DNA of 64,000 bases from contig NC_080672.1 of assembly GCF_030247195.1 (NCBI RefSeq), forward strand, positions 3,224,001 to 3,288,000, read 5' to 3'. A program made the translations under genes and the position numbers. Source of the stretch: Topomyia yanbarensis. Lineage: Eukaryota; Arthropoda; Insecta; Diptera; Culicidae. Under the pieces are notes generated by a model. The model searched no databases and had not been told where the DNA came from. It worked only from the letters and a program-made list of their open reading frames with translations. Positions 22,829 through 35,372 of this stretch are shown here, in pieces; the first letter of the stretch is position 1, and every line of letters begins with the position of its first letter.

Positions 22829-24110
22829 TCACCAAGAAGTTCTCCACAGTAAGCTGATTGTGTGTTCCTGGGTGATTCCTGGGTGATGGCCAGTTCGCAA
22901 TCGGGACAGGGCTCTCTGCTCGAGTCTTATGGGGCGGTCAATCCAACATGCTAGCTCCCCTTTAACCTCCTGGGGGAGACCGTATTGGTTCTCCCAGTGG
23001 GTGGTGAAATGTTCTCTTGTTTTCCTCCGAAATTCTTTGACTATATCTGGGGAGGACACCAATTTGGTAAGCAGTTTCACGGTAGCGCATCAATTTTTTT
23101 CATTTCCGCTGATCCCACAATGACCAGGAACCCAACAAACTGTAGTCAGCGAATCGCAGTAGTTCTCGATAGCCTGTATGTACGGGTGGCGGGATGTTCC
23201 AGTTTCCAGGGCGGTGATTACCGACCGGGAGTCGGATAGTATAACGGTCAACGGATGCCATCTGTTTTGTTGGCCAGCGCAAGGTTAATCGCTGCGGCTT
23301 CTGCTGAGAATACGGAACAGATTGAAGGGAGGCGGATGGCGAGGATGGTTTGTGAACCGATCTTTCATTAGCTGGTAGAACTTAGCTTGGGCTACTTCTG
23401 GGGAGGGTCCAGCGCTAAGTGACCTAGATAAGCTGGTGTTCGTGCACGGCCGACTTTCGTACCAGGGGCGGTTCCGGATTCTATGAAGACGTGCCAGTTG
23501 GGGATGTTCCGTACCGGTATACTCCCGAAATATGCTTTGGGCGGACTGTGGTAAGCGCAGTCGTTGTCCGATGTCCTCTCCAGATATCTTAGGGCACATC
23601 GGAGCATGATGTTGGCGGATGCCCACCGGAAGGGGAGCAAACCGGCCTCGACACAAGCGGCTTCCGCTGGGGTGCTTGGGAGTAGATTGGAAGCCAGTCG
23701 TATCGTGCTGTTGTACTGAGGAGTCAATACAGTCATGAAACCGTCCCAGTTGTGGTGTGTAATCTCGATTCCATAGTAGATCTTGCAATGAATAAGAGCC
23801 CCTCCAACGCAGAGGGCGGTCTTCCTATTCCAGGTTGAATACCGGTAGCTGATGGTCCGGATTAACCGTTTCCTGCTTTCGTAATCTCGTTTGAGAGATC
23901 GAAAGTGCGACATGAAGGTGAACATGAATCAGTGTGCCATTTAGTCTGACTGGTCGACTAGCGGCAACGTGATGCGAATTACAGCAGTGGGCGATGGAGC
24001 ACTTGGCAGCTGCTAGGTTGAACCCCACTGTTTCGGTCCACCGACTAACAGCGTTCACTGTAGCCGGGGGAGGGGGAGGTGTATTCATATAGCAGATGAC
24101 GAGCCTAGCA
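22829..24110 (-). pseudogene. I/LOA-type LINE ORF2, end of RT plus RNase H and C-terminus
   Basis: Reading down the minus strand, successive frames give TVNAVSRWTETVGFNLAAAK (after the RT active site, about 24040), ALCVGGALIHCKIYYGIEIT and RLASNLLPSTPAEAACVEAG (RT thumb and linker, about 23800-23650), an RNase H core with LTVILSDSRSVITALE and VCWVPGHCGISGN (about 23245-23110), and LEQRALSRLRTGH (about 22905), typical of the region after RNase H. Several frame changes occur. The upstream half of ORF2, including the RT catalytic box, is absent. The RNase H places it with I, LOA or R1-type LINEs. Confidence 0.75.
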
Positions 24111-25016
24111 TTTCGCCGCGGGTAACTGTCATAGACACGCTCCAGTTGTACGAAAAATGCATTTTTCTCGTCCTTGGGTATTGCTGTAGTTGAACGTGTC
24201 TTTGATCCTCACAACCCATATTCTTTCGCTGATCGCCTGCCACTTGATCACGCATTGCCGCATCTTGTCCAGCAATATGAAGCTCTGAGAATGAACGGAG
24301 CTTGGTAGAATATAACTGCTCGATGTCCACTTTTCTACATCGCTTGTCTCGCCAAGCAAGGTTCCAACAATGCTACGACTTCGATGTTGTGAGTAATTAG
24401 GTAAATGGATCTCTAAAATAAACTAAATAAAATCATTCTTGTAGTAAACCTGAAAAGAATTCTTAAAATTCCTTTTCAACTCGTTGGTTGATTACCATAT
24501 CATTTACATGCGTTCTCAAAGAGTCGCGTAGCCACGTAGACACAGACCCAGGATATATTATGGATTCAAAAGTATCGACTTTTTTCGTTGTTAAGATCTC
24601 CAAAATTTCTGGAACAGCACTTCATTTGTTGCGTCAGTATTTGTCAATATTTTAGCCCAATGAAGTTTTCTTATTTTTTTGAAGCCAATTTTGGCAAATA
24701 TTCTAGAACGGATTTTGATAGTTTAGAATTGAGTCACTTGTTTACCATCTCACGGGGACCACTGTCACCCAGGAATCAGTCAAGCTGAGAGAAGATCGTA
24801 CCAAGATGTCAACCTTAGTCAAAAAGTGTTACGAGCCTAATAGAACTAAGTTAGAGCAGGATAGGTGATATATTTAAAAACTCAACAACCTTTTATCTGT
24901 TCGAATCCGGTGTAATAAATTAGATTAGTTGAATTTTCACACAGTTCACTGGTTGAAAGGAAAAAAAAAGATTCCAGTCGTTGAAGTTTGGTTTGTTGTT
25001 GGATAAAGGGCTCTGT
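24111..25016. other. Intergenic stretch downstream of importin-7
   Basis: AT-rich, with only short frames and no structure recognised. It separates the LINE remnant ending near 24110 from the importin-7 3' end. Confidence 0.45.
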
Positions 25017-25022
25017 TTTATT
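25017..25022 (-). terminator. Candidate poly(A) signal of importin-7
   Basis: TTTATT on the plus strand reads AATAAA on the minus strand, about 600 bases beyond the importin-7 stop codon. It is the only canonical signal seen between the stop and this point. The implied 3' UTR is AT-rich. Confidence 0.45.
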
Positions 25023-25619
25023 CGGTTCTATTGGTCATTTCCGTTTCGTGGGCCTCAGATAAAATACATTTCTAATGCAATGCCAAAAAGTGTATACTGC
25101 TTAATGCAAGCTTATCCCTGAATTCGCAAGCAGCGGCTCATGCTTAATTGTTACAGTTATCCTTTCCGTTTTTTTTCTTTTACTCGACATAATTCGAACA
25201 ATCATAACACATTAGAACAAAACAAAATTGTCAACATGTGCTTCCGAAGCGATTCGATTTTTTTCTTTTTCCTCAAAAGTTAACATAAACATTTTTCGTG
25301 TTGACGCGCAGCAGAAAGATAAATTTGTTCTAACGTTCAGCGTATGTCAACTTTCGGCTCGGTTCCGCTATCCGGTACTCTTCCCTGCAAATTTGTTGTG
25401 TTATGCATTTCTATTAGATGTAGTGATGGTTTCTTCTTCTTTTTCATTTTAGAGACAAAAATACAATATGTTCCTAGTAAACCTAGCGATTATACTTTTT
25501 TTTTGTTTTGCTTTTTCCCTAAAATTGTGTAGCGACCTATTGTACAGTTTATATTTTCAACCTCTTTTCGTTAAAAAAAAGATTCGTTTTCCATGCTGCT
25601 GGTTGTTCTGCTCACTTTA

Positions 25620-28600
25620 CTACTGACCACTAAAGTTGAACGAACTTGGAATCTGATGCTGGGTGAATTGGTATCCTTTGAATAGGGAAGGTAGATTAAA
25701 ATTTGATTTACTTGCAGGAAATACCTTCAATTACCTCCGCTATTTTCAATCTCCTTGGAACGTTTAGCTGCTTTCTTTTGCTCGGCCAGTACAAGAATCT
25801 CTTGCAGTGCTTTCGCATCGTCCGCACTCAAATTTCTGGTAAGCATGTTGTACCAGTTTGGATCGGCGCTTGGTAAATCTGTGAAAGAAACGTTCAAAAC
25901 ATTGAAAAGCTGTTTTATTAGATAACATTTTAAACGTCTTACTGGTCATCACTTCCTGGAAGGCAATATATTCATCCACACATTCTGGGTTATCATCGTC
26001 GTCCAGTGGGGTGGTGAATCCTTCTAGTGCCGTTTCATCCATTTCGTCACCAGAGTCGTCATCGTCATCGTCGTCATCCTCGTCGTCGGAATCAGCATCC
26101 TAAAATATAATTATTTTTTAACATCATATAGTTCGTATTGGTGTTTGTAGCACTCTTACCTTAATAGTGGCGGTCAGCTCGAAACCCTGATCGGCGGCTT
26201 TGTCTTGTGCCATCTTGGCAACGCGTTCGAAATACGACGGTCCCATTTCATCCACCTCGTCTTCGTCACTGGAAATGCCATCCTCCAGGTCGTCGTCGTC
26301 ATCCTCGCTTTCCTCTTCCTCGCCCTCGGCAGCACGGGCCGCATACGCACGCTTCAATCCGTCGAATATTAGTATCAGCGTAGGAATGATCTTTTCACTT
26401 AGCTCACTCAACACCGCCGGTTTGCCGTCTCCGAGGGACATCAGAGTGCACAGGCCGATCACGCAAAGCTTACGGTCATGGATTCTGTAAATTGTAACAT
26501 GTTTAGCCATTCAATGTTTTGTTTTTAAAAGTAGAAAAACTCACCCTAGGAAACAATCCGAATCGTGTATCCATTGTTTGATAAAGTGTGACGCTATCGA
26601 TTCGTTGCTGACCGGGAGGGGGATTTTTTCGAGAACTTGCAGTAACAGTTGCGGGTTGTAGTAAAGAGCGGCAATGACGACCTACCCATAAGGGAAAAAA
26701 ACTATCAATCCGTACGTTTACAGACGCGCACCGGACTTACCTGTAAACACATCGTTCGAAGTTCGGAAGTTTTCACCTCGCGTGTTAGTCGAGTGAGTGC
26801 CAACTCAACGAAGCTTGGAATACACTCATCGATGCGACCTTTGCATTGAAGGATGATTACCTCCAACAGCTTGGCGGCACTGCACTCTGCCTCCTCCGTT
26901 GTGTTGCCGGTCAATATCTACGGAGAACATTATTTGACGATAAGCTGATTTTTAACTTAATAACGCAATCGTAATTACCGTTTTGCACATGTTGAACATG
27001 GCCAGGACGTGATTCTGATTTGACAAAAATGCAGGTGTATCGACAGTTATGTAATTGTGTAAGGCTGGCATCATATCTACGAAGTAGTCGATTCCATCCT
27101 TCTGGAAAAGCTGTAATTCAAATATAAAAATTAAAATATGAACAAAAACTGATTATGAACCATCTTACTTGGTAGATAATCTCAAGTAACTTCCACATGT
27201 CGGGCGATACCGATTTCGAGGTCAGATCGTACACCAGCGAAAACGCTTCCTCGTAGAACTCGTTCACATTATGCTGCAGTACATGGCCAACGACCTGCAG
27301 AACGATGGGATGCAGCGACAGCATCACTTGCGGATGTTCTTCCATTACGCTAAGCAGCGTTTCCATCGTGTTCAGTAGACCCATAGCTGTGATGGCCCGT
27401 TCGTCGGAATTTTCATCCGCTTCCAGCACTTGGCTGAATGTGGTGGCCAAATGCTGACAGATATCGACTGCAATCGGAAGCAGCTGGTCCGAATAGGTGC
27501 AAACAATTTTCTGCAGAACGTTGGTTAGATCTTCGTTCTCGGTTTCGCGGATTATTTTTAGCAGTTCCATAGTTACTTCCTTGATCTGATTCTCCAAGTA
27601 CTTGGACGCGTTATCTTGCGAGATGAGGAACATTTGTAAGGCAACCGCAGCTTCCACCTTGACGGGAAGCTCTTTGTCGTTCAGCAAAGCAGCAGAAGTA
27701 AGTCGCATAATTTCCGCCAGAACCTGTTGATTTTTCAACTTAATTTCGCTGAAGTAATGCAACACCCAGCAGGCTCGAGCACGTAGATGGCCATGTGGAC
27801 TATTAAACTCCGGAAACACGTACTGCATGATAAGGCTCTCGACCTGTTCCTTGAAGACCTTCTTCTTCAACAGTACATCCGCTAGCGAACCAACCATATG
27901 GAGGGCACCGTCCTTTTGTTTGGCGTTCAAGTTCGGAGCATTGATAATTTGCATAATAATCTGCATAACCTGAGGTAGGACACCTTTCCTCGTTTTACAA
28001 CAGTTGTGGAGCAGCGTTTCGGCAGCCGGAACCGGAGTGGTGTAATCATCAAACACATCAAATTTCTGCCGGATGTACTCGATTGGATCGGCTTCCCACA
28101 GTTCCTCGTCCGCTTCCGAGTATGACATGAGAGGAAATATTACGTCCTGGATGATGGCGATGAAGTGAGGTTTCAACATTTTCCACGAGTGAGCATGGGA
28201 GACGCTGCGAAGCGGGATGAAATGCAAATTAGTTTTATGATTATTAGTTCATGGCGGGCGTGGCACGGCATAAGTAAACATATTCTCCAAATTTAGTGCT
28301 TGCCATTCTTCCACCCGCGCGTGATAAAAATAGCAAACGACTAATATCGTTGCACATAAAGAATAAAAAAAACGTGGTCCACCCGATTATGAGAGACCGT
28401 TGTTAGGTCAAATACTTACGCATGTTTGATATAGTTGAGCGTGTCGGTCATCACCCTCGGCGAGACGTAAATTTTGTTCCGGTACTGATCCAAAACTTTC
28501 AACAGCACATTAAGCAGCCCGCTGGTAAATGTCGGCAGGAACCAGTCAGCAAACTCGTTGTAGTCTTTCGATACGACGTTTCCAGGACTGCCGTAGCGTT

Positions 28601-30359
28601 CGAACATTCGGAGAACGATGTGCGACGCCCATTTCTTGGCTTTCCACCAGGGCAGCTCCGGTCGTTCGTCTTCATCGATGTGCGTAGAATCTGGAGCGGG
28701 ACGATCTAAAATCTGTCGGCAAATTTCCATCCAGTTGGAGAAAATTTCCTTCGTAATGACCTCCAGCGGTAAAGCGTACTGAGTTAGGGCGTAGTAAATT
28801 TTCAGAATTTGTTTCTGCATAAGCACGCTCTGCTCGGATGGATCGTTGATTACGTTTAGCATCAGGTTGTACATCTGCGGTAACAACAGGTTCATGGCCT
28901 CAGTGAGTGGGGCCCTTTCAGCAGATTTTTTATACTCGTAATTCTTAACCAATTGATACATGCACAACAAAGCTCCATTCCATCCATTAACATCTCGATT
29001 TTGCAGATAGATGCTAATTTTATCCACCACTTGCGTCCACCGTCCGGGGAAGTCATTCTTGATAATGTTGTTAATACAGACACACAGCTGTACACGAATT
29101 ATGTCGGGAGCCAGCACGATAGCTTCGACAATCGTGTCCCGGATCATAGCCCGATCCTGCTCGTGGATAGAGAAAGGAATCGGATTGCCTGTTTCCGCTT
29201 CCCGGTCCTGCCAGCTACTGGTTATCAGATTCTTCAAATAGATGGCACCCGCCTGTCGAACTGGGTTGTCTACGTCATTTTGCATAATCACCTGCAGTAG
29301 ACTCGGCAGGAAGCCTATGATTTTATGGACCTGGAAGGGCGAGAGACGGGTATTATCAGTTGTAGGATGTAATACGAAGACTTTTGTTCAACAGTTCGTT
29401 AGGTGTATGTGTTACTTTTGTTTATGTACAATCACAATTGTTTGGTCAATTTTGAAACGAAGCTGTTTCATTTTGTAGTAGTATTTGTCGTTGTCTATTT
29501 TCGAGCATAATTGTAACGAAGGACAACTTGCTGGAAATGTGATTGACGAAGGCAACATTCGACTATGGGAAACCGATAAGCGGAGAGCATGAGTGTCAAA
29601 CTGATTAGATTTTTGACGTCCCTGCATTTTATGCCCAAATATTATTTTAAATAGTATTGTGTAGTTTACCGTGCCTTATAAAATAAAATAATAGGGAACT
29701 CGATTGTCTTGAAAACCCGCGCAAAGATCGGGATAAGCATTGTTTGGATATTGCTCAAATGACGGCCAAACAAATAGTTCAGTTACGATAAACGGAATAA
29801 TTTCAGACTTTGAATTATCTCCCAAGATACCATGGTTTACAAACAAAAATTCGCAAAGGATTTTAAATTGCCTCGGACCCAACTATTGCGAAATTGTTGG
29901 GGTGCGTTACTTTGTTTTCGAACGCCAACCCACCGCCCCAAACAGAACCTGGCAGCACTGTCCATCATGCAACTCGCAACGTCAAAATAACCTCGAGCTT
30001 TCCCGTCACGCAATCACACCAACACAAACGTAGCAATCTACCGAACAAGGATGACAAAAAATGGCTAGAAATAAGTAACACGATTAAAAATTTGCAACAA
30101 TCCCTTCATCAATATGCTTCCCTTCCAGTGGGAAAGTAGAAAAACTCAATACTTTCGACGATTCCTGGTGCCCGAAACCAATTTCGACCCAGGAAAACAT
30201 TGTTCTGTTCTCGTCGAAATGTTCAATCTACCCCTCTGCCCGATGGCAGAGCACATGGTTTCGACAATGTTTTACCTGATTCAATTGTTCCTCCGCCTGC
30301 AGCCGCTGCGTTGGTTCGATTGTAGCACGCAGTAATTCGCATATCTTAGCGTTATCCAT
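25620..30359 (-). CDS. msk: Importin-7 (moleskin), karyopherin-beta nuclear import receptor, complete
   Basis: Ten exons on the minus strand: 30359-30276, 29330-28420, 28204-27169, 27110-26979, 26917-26741, 26681-26545, 26484-26160, 26099-25943, 25878-25735, 25675-25620. Their lengths sum to 3159, giving 1052 residues, and every junction is GT-AG and in phase. Human IPO7 is 1038 residues. The importin-beta N-terminal domain opens with [20 protein letters not shown] and [24 protein letters not shown] repeats follow ([52 protein letters not shown]). Two acidic loops lie at about residues 880-910 and 935-950. The C-terminus, [14 protein letters not shown], is in a tiny last exon joined through GGAG|gtaatt...caaag|GATAC. 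Family role: binds RanGTP and carries ribosomal proteins, histone H1 and, in flies, activated ERK into the nucleus. The ATG at 30359 aligns with the family N-terminus. Confidence 0.95.
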
Positions 30360-30991
30360 CTTTGTTTGCTAATTTTTTACCGCTGTTTGAGAGCTGTTTC
30401 GCGAGCAACAAAATATCTGCACTACACACGCGGTAAACAATAGCGCACACACGGATTACCCACTTCTGGGTGCTGCAAGGATTTTCCGGCACTGATCCAC
30501 GATCGGTTTGAATGGTTTTGTGCACTTTTCAAGCACTCCCGGTAACGCAGTTGTTCCCGTCCGTACTTCCGCGCTAGGATGAAAAACTAAAAAGACTGGC
30601 CCGTGAATCACACACTGCGAACAATCGGCGACGGTGTGGTTTTTGATCAAGAGACGGCGAAAATTTTTGCTCGCGATTTACGCACACCTTCGACACGGTT
30701 TGACACAGAATCGTACGCATACATATGAATTTGCACATTGCCAAAATCCCGAAAAGGTGGCGGTTGTGTTGCTAAATTCAAAGTTTTGGAACGTTTTTGC
30801 TTGCTTGCTACAGTATCGATGCGAATTTATTTTCTTGAATAATGTAGGCACATATATTATGGTCAAAAATATGAAATCATTTGCAGTTCAAGAGTACTTA
30901 TTCAAAAGGTCCTAAGTGACATTGAGCTCGAACTGAGAAAAACGAGGCTGAAGTTTCATGGACCTAAAACAAATCCCTATTAGAGAACAAA
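30360..30991. other. 5' flank of importin-7
   Basis: This should hold the promoter and 5' UTR of importin-7, reading leftward. No TATA box was recognised near the start. A plus-strand frame at 30634-30915 shows no domain and no sign of a divergent neighbour. Confidence 0.4.
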
Positions 30992-30992
30992 T

Positions 30993-31227
30993 CTCGACAA
31001 ACATATGATTACGGCCTAAAAGCCAACTGTCAAAACCCACTTTGAATGGAAATTCCAGACAAACCGTTGCTAGTCGAACACAGTTCACAACAGTTTATGA
31101 AAGAGAAAGCTTTTTTCTTTCGTTTACTTCCAACATCTGTGATTGGCGTGTAACGGTTTGTCCGGAATTTCCATTCAAAGTGGATTGTGACAGTTGTTTT
31201 TTAGGCCGTAATCATATGTTTGTCGAG
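30993..31227. mobile_element. MITE with 76-bp terminal inverted repeats
   Basis: The left arm (30993-31068) starts CTCGACAAACATATGATTAC and runs through ACTTTGAATGGAAATTCC to AAACCGTT. The right arm (31152-31227) is its complement, ending GTAATCATATGTTTGTCGAG, with only a handful of mismatches. The loop of about 83 bp is unrelated. There is no coding capacity. It lies just upstream of importin-7. Confidence 0.85.
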
Positions 31228-32330
31228 AAATATGCGTTTTGATGGAACAATTGTGCCAATATAGTCTAAGGACTATGCTCTTTAGGTAAATAATGCTAAA
31301 AACATGAAATGTTTAGTGCTAATGTAGTTTTTAAGCGCTGTAGAATGATGCGTCCTTTTGAAAATTATAGGACCTTTCACATAGGTCTTTTTTCGGGCCC
31401 AAGAATCATACGACGCTGCACATACGGCTTTTTTCAGCAAAGGTAGCTCTTACGACGAATATTGAATTTCTTCAAAGTTTTTGACAAAATGAGCACCGGA
31501 ATACGAATGTTCTTCATTACTATGGTAAATAGTTGCACTGGATTTAACAGAAGTCTTGCAGAAAAAATGCGGGAAACTTTAGTTTATATTAACAAATCAT
31601 TGGCTGGAAGTGGTTAAAACCAACGAATGGCATGTTTCTTTAGAATAACTAAGCTTTCCAATTATCATTTAATTTATTATACTTACTAAATTCAACTTCG
31701 AAAATAAGTCGCATGAACAGAAGAAAATAATTTTTTTATTTTGATGCTTAGGACGTTTTTACTAGGAAAACATGGAATGAAATGAATCTTGCGTCGTTTT
31801 TGCATGGCGCCTATGAACAGCTGCAGAGGTTTTGAAATATTTCGCGCATAGGTCCTTTCATTTTAAAAGGTCTCAAGTGCAAAATTTCAAAATATGATCA
31901 TGAAAACTTTGCGTCTTTTTATATAATGCTTGTTATTTTGATAAATACTGGGTATAATGAATCCTGGTTTTCGGTATTCGTTAGCTATGTTGTAATCACA
32001 TGCTGTGCTGCAAATAACTCAGTTTGTTTACATTTGTCACTAAGGTCCATTTGAATCAGCACTCTTGAGTTCTTCGCCAAATGAAGGTATAATGTTATTC
32101 ACAATCTTAAGATAATCATAAGTTATTCCCAATATTCATTAGGTGTAGCTAGCAAACGATATGTTATTAATTATGGAATTTATGTTTCGACTTCGTCTCG
32201 TCCGAATCCGACACAAGCTTAGCGCCGGATTATTGACGCTAGCTTCAAAAACGAATACTCTGTGTTTCTGAGCAAATCCCTACTCCTGCATGATGTCCCG
32301 CGAGAAAAGGAGTTCTGATTAAGCTGATGA
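31228..32330. other. Intergenic stretch, no gene recognised
   Basis: AT-rich sequence without a usable reading frame. No repeat structure was recognised. Confidence 0.45.
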
Positions 32331-32334
32331 GAAT

Positions 32335-32660
32335 TGGTGAAGTCGAAGCTTGGTTTGGCTTAGCAAGCCAACGCAATATGCTTACTTGATACTTGATGGG
32401 CAATTCGCTTTGTTGAATCTACGCCGAGTGAAGAATTCTCCTCCAATGGACCCTCTCCTGGGCCAATCTCTTCCAGTCACCCTGGACATTGAGTGCTTTT
32501 AGGTCCTCTTCCACTGCAAACAGCCATCGTGTACGCGTTTAACGTCCTCGTTTCATGGCCGTACAAGGCAACCGGAACTATTAATGTCTTGTACAACGTG
32601 AATTTTGTCTTCGTCTGTAAACTACGGAACTTCAGCTGCAACGCAATATGCACTATGCTA
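32335..32660 (-). mobile_element. RTE-type LINE 3' end (JAM1-like), deleted copy
   Basis: The minus strand matches the end of the plus-strand LINE at 61067-62340. It has TTTGCAGTGGAAGAGGACCT, AATGTCCAGGGTGACTGGAA, AGAATTCTTCACTCGGCGTA and the terminal CAAGTATCAAGTAAG, preceded by CGTAGTTTACAGACGAAGAC. Compared with 61900-62340 an internal block of about 200 bp between those parts is missing. Only the extreme 3' end is present. Confidence 0.8.
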
Positions 32661-32849
32661 TTTTTTCGTAACCCTTTGCGACGCAGTGGGACGTATATGT
32701 CCCACCTACTTCTCCTGTTTTTATTGGATTGCTAGGTAGCGTTGACATCTTAATATGAATTTTTGCTTTTAATCAACTCTTAGGTATGCAAGTAGTACAA
32801 CTAGCACAAAAAATATGTGAATTTGTTAATTACTTGTTAGGGTTGTATA

Positions 32850-33430
32850 TAATTCCCCCAAACGCGATTTCCCAGAAAACAGAATTCCCTTCCCCAGAAT
32901 GTACCATTCCCCAGAAAGACATTTCCCAGAATGTACCATTCTCTAGAAAACTATTATCCAGAATACCCCATTCCCCAGAAAAGTTAATGTTTTTATTTAT
33001 TTTTTTGTGGTAAAGCCAAAGGTTTCCGCATACCTAATTCAAGGAATTTATGCGGTGTTAAGCTGCTGAGGATGTGTCGTCGAAAGCGGCGGCCTCTTGC
33101 AATCAAACCTGTTATCCTCTCGTATAACCGGGTTACTCGAACATAGGACTTGGTTCCTTCTTTCAAACATGAGCAGTTCTTTTAATTTGTATGCCAAGCA
33201 ACTCTTGCATGCAAACTTGTAATCTTTTCGTCTGCCCGGTTCATTCAAACATAGGTGTTGATTCCTTCTTTTGAGCTTTCCTTGAATCTATATTAAAACC
33301 GAAATGAATGCATATTTTGACAAATGGTTTGGTGAGTTTTTAGAGCATTTATCTTTCTTTTGTATGGGCAATGTTTCGCACGCAAATGTACGATCCACCC
33401 GATTGCTCGGTTTACTGAAAACAGGTTGAA
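32850..33430 (-). repeat. Repeat module with CCCCAGAA tract, inverted partner of 36660-37385
   Basis: The first part (32850-32985) is an imperfect tandem of TTCCCCAGAAnnnnCATTCC. The second part (33050-33430), read on the minus strand, has two ~115-bp related units with CGGGCAGACGAAAAGAT and CATGTTTGAAAGAAGGAA, then a segment with CGGGTGGATCGTAC. The same parts occur in inverted order at 36660-37385. No coding is recognised. Confidence 0.7.
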
Positions 33431-34426
33431 TTAAATACATTCGAAAGTATTTTATAACTTACACCAAATGCTAGGGGAGACCGGGTCTGGTTGACCGAGT
33501 TTTGCTTTCGGAATTTCTGTACTCATTCTGGTTAGAGTTTTTAAAAAACGTTTTGCGCTGTCATGAAGATACAACCCTTGAGCACATATGTAATTTTCCT
33601 TCATAAAAAAATCATGGAAAAAGTTACTAGCAAATAAATGCGGAAAGAAAAATCGGCCAAACAACCCCAGGGCTGGGGTAGGTTGGCCGTGTTTGGTGAA
33701 ATAAGTTCAACACGTCAAATGTATCAGTGGAAAACCTTTGTTGATTAAAAAAGCATCATTTTTCATATATAGTAACGAAAATAAAACCCACTTTTCACTT
33801 TTTGGTCTTTTTAGCCTTTTTGGACTTAGTTTCGGCAGCTTAATTGAACTTTTTATTCGTTGTCTAACGACAAAGCGACACATAGGGCTGCGCTGCAGTC
33901 AAAATGATCATGTTTGTTAATGGAGCTGTCAAAATACAAGCAAAATAAAAATTTTGTCATAAAAATCGTTAATTTCTCTTTAAAAGTATCATTTGCGAAC
34001 CAAATTCGATCGTTAAAGGGTTAGAAAAGTGTGTTTGTACCAAATGAAAAATTTTAATCGTAATTTAAAGATATTTGAAAAAAGTTATTTATTTACAAAA
34101 AATAAGACTGGCATTTAAAGAAAATCAACTTTCTTCCCCGTGCCTTCAGATTTCGTTAAGAAATATTACGTTTTTACTGCGTATCTATTGATTTTGTTCG
34201 CGACTTGTATGGTGCATGCCAAAATCAAAATCATTTTCTTGGTTCATGTCATGAGAGACAGGCGGCGCATGGCTATTTAAAGTTTTGCGTTAGACAGCCT
34301 ATCAGCTCTCGCTGATTTTAGTTCCTCCACCAGCGTACGCTTACGTTTGATTTCATTTTTCTCCTCCTCCAATGCTGCTTTTATTGGGGGATCGGTCAAA
34401 ATTTGAGTAGATCGGCGTTTTCTACC

Positions 34427-34640
34427 TTACCGCTTCTTCGAATCAGATCGTGCATTCGCCTTGTGGAGAGGTCTGACGTCTTCAGGGAGGCTTACATCTG
34501 CAGCATATTCTATGCAAATGGACGAGTTTTGTTCGGGGTTGGGTCGATCTGTGTCAAATAGTGCCAGAAACTCCTCAGGAGGAAACATTTCAGGATTGAA
34601 GGGACACACGCCAGAGACTCTGAAACCAGCTTGGCATTTA
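34427..34640 (-). pseudogene. Pogo-type transposase C-terminal remnant
   Basis: The minus-strand frame reads FRVSGVCPFNPEMFPPEEFL, then LFDTDRPNPEQNS, and ends with a basic tail SDSKKR. The order (G-[IV]-x-P-F-N-P, then a short spacer, then TDRP.PE) is the conserved C-terminus of pogo/Tigger/jerky-type DDE transposases. The helix-turn-helix DNA-binding domain and the DDE core are absent. The stop at its end looks like the natural C-terminus. Confidence 0.7.
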
Positions 34641-34953
34641 ATTTATACAATATCGGAATTAACTTTTTTATAATCAATTTCCAACTTTTAATGATTCTAA
34701 TCTCTTATATCTATTTGGTAATAATTTTAACTTATTTTTATTATATATTTCTCGTGTATATCTTCCTTGTAATCGTCAATATTAGCATAAAATCAAATTT
34801 CGTTTTGACAAAGGTTTGCATTTCACAAATATTGAAGTACACATTGTTCTACGCTAAATTTACAACTGGGTCAACCAACCCCGCTCAAAACTCGGTCAAC
34901 CAACCCCAATGCATATTTTCGAGAACTATCACGATTTACACAAACGAATATAA

Positions 34954-35061
34954 TGCTATGTTCACACTACAGAGTTAAAACGTGTAATAATAATTAGCAA
35001 CAAGAAAAACATCATCAAGATAGCGTTAAAACACGTTATAACTCATAGTGTGAACGTAGTA
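34954..35061. repeat. 108-bp hairpin MITE nested in the pogo-like element
   Basis: The left end, GCTATGTTCACACTACAGAG with TTAAAACGTG, pairs with the right end, AACACGTTATAACTC and ATAGTGTGAACGTAGT. The arms are about 30-35 bp and the middle is AT-rich. Confidence 0.7.
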
Positions 35062-35130
35062 TAAGGTTACACTGGTAACTGTCATACCATTTTGTTGGGT
35101 TTTGAATACCCTTTCCAGTGGTACCAAGTT

Positions 35131-35372
35131 ACACTCGTGATTCGCTGGTTGGGCCACACCTCTGTCCAACTAACAAATGTGATTTGTTAGTTGGACCGAC
35201 TGACTGATGTCAAAAACTCCAAAGGAGACGTTAGTAGTGTAATTGCATCTGTTCACATCTCTAATAATTGTCAGATTGATTGTCAAAGTAAATTTGACAT
35301 AAGATTTTGACATTCAGATGCTTTTTAGTTGGACAATGGTCCAACTAGCGGTGGTCCAACCAGCGAATCACG
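35131..35372. mobile_element. MITE with GTGATTCGCTGGTTGG termini, nested in the pogo-like element
   Basis: It begins TCGTGATTCGCTGGTTGGGC (35132) and ends with the complement GTCCAACCAGCGAATCACGA. Inside, CTGTCCAACTAAC and TTAGTTGGAC repeat in opposite senses. A partial copy lies at 7287-7456. No coding capacity. Confidence 0.8.

Noticed and set aside
25764..26042. Minus-strand frame reading through importin-7 exon 8 into the intron
   Set aside because: The donor at 25942 and acceptor at 25879 remove the intron and restore the family sequence; the read-through frame diverges from it.
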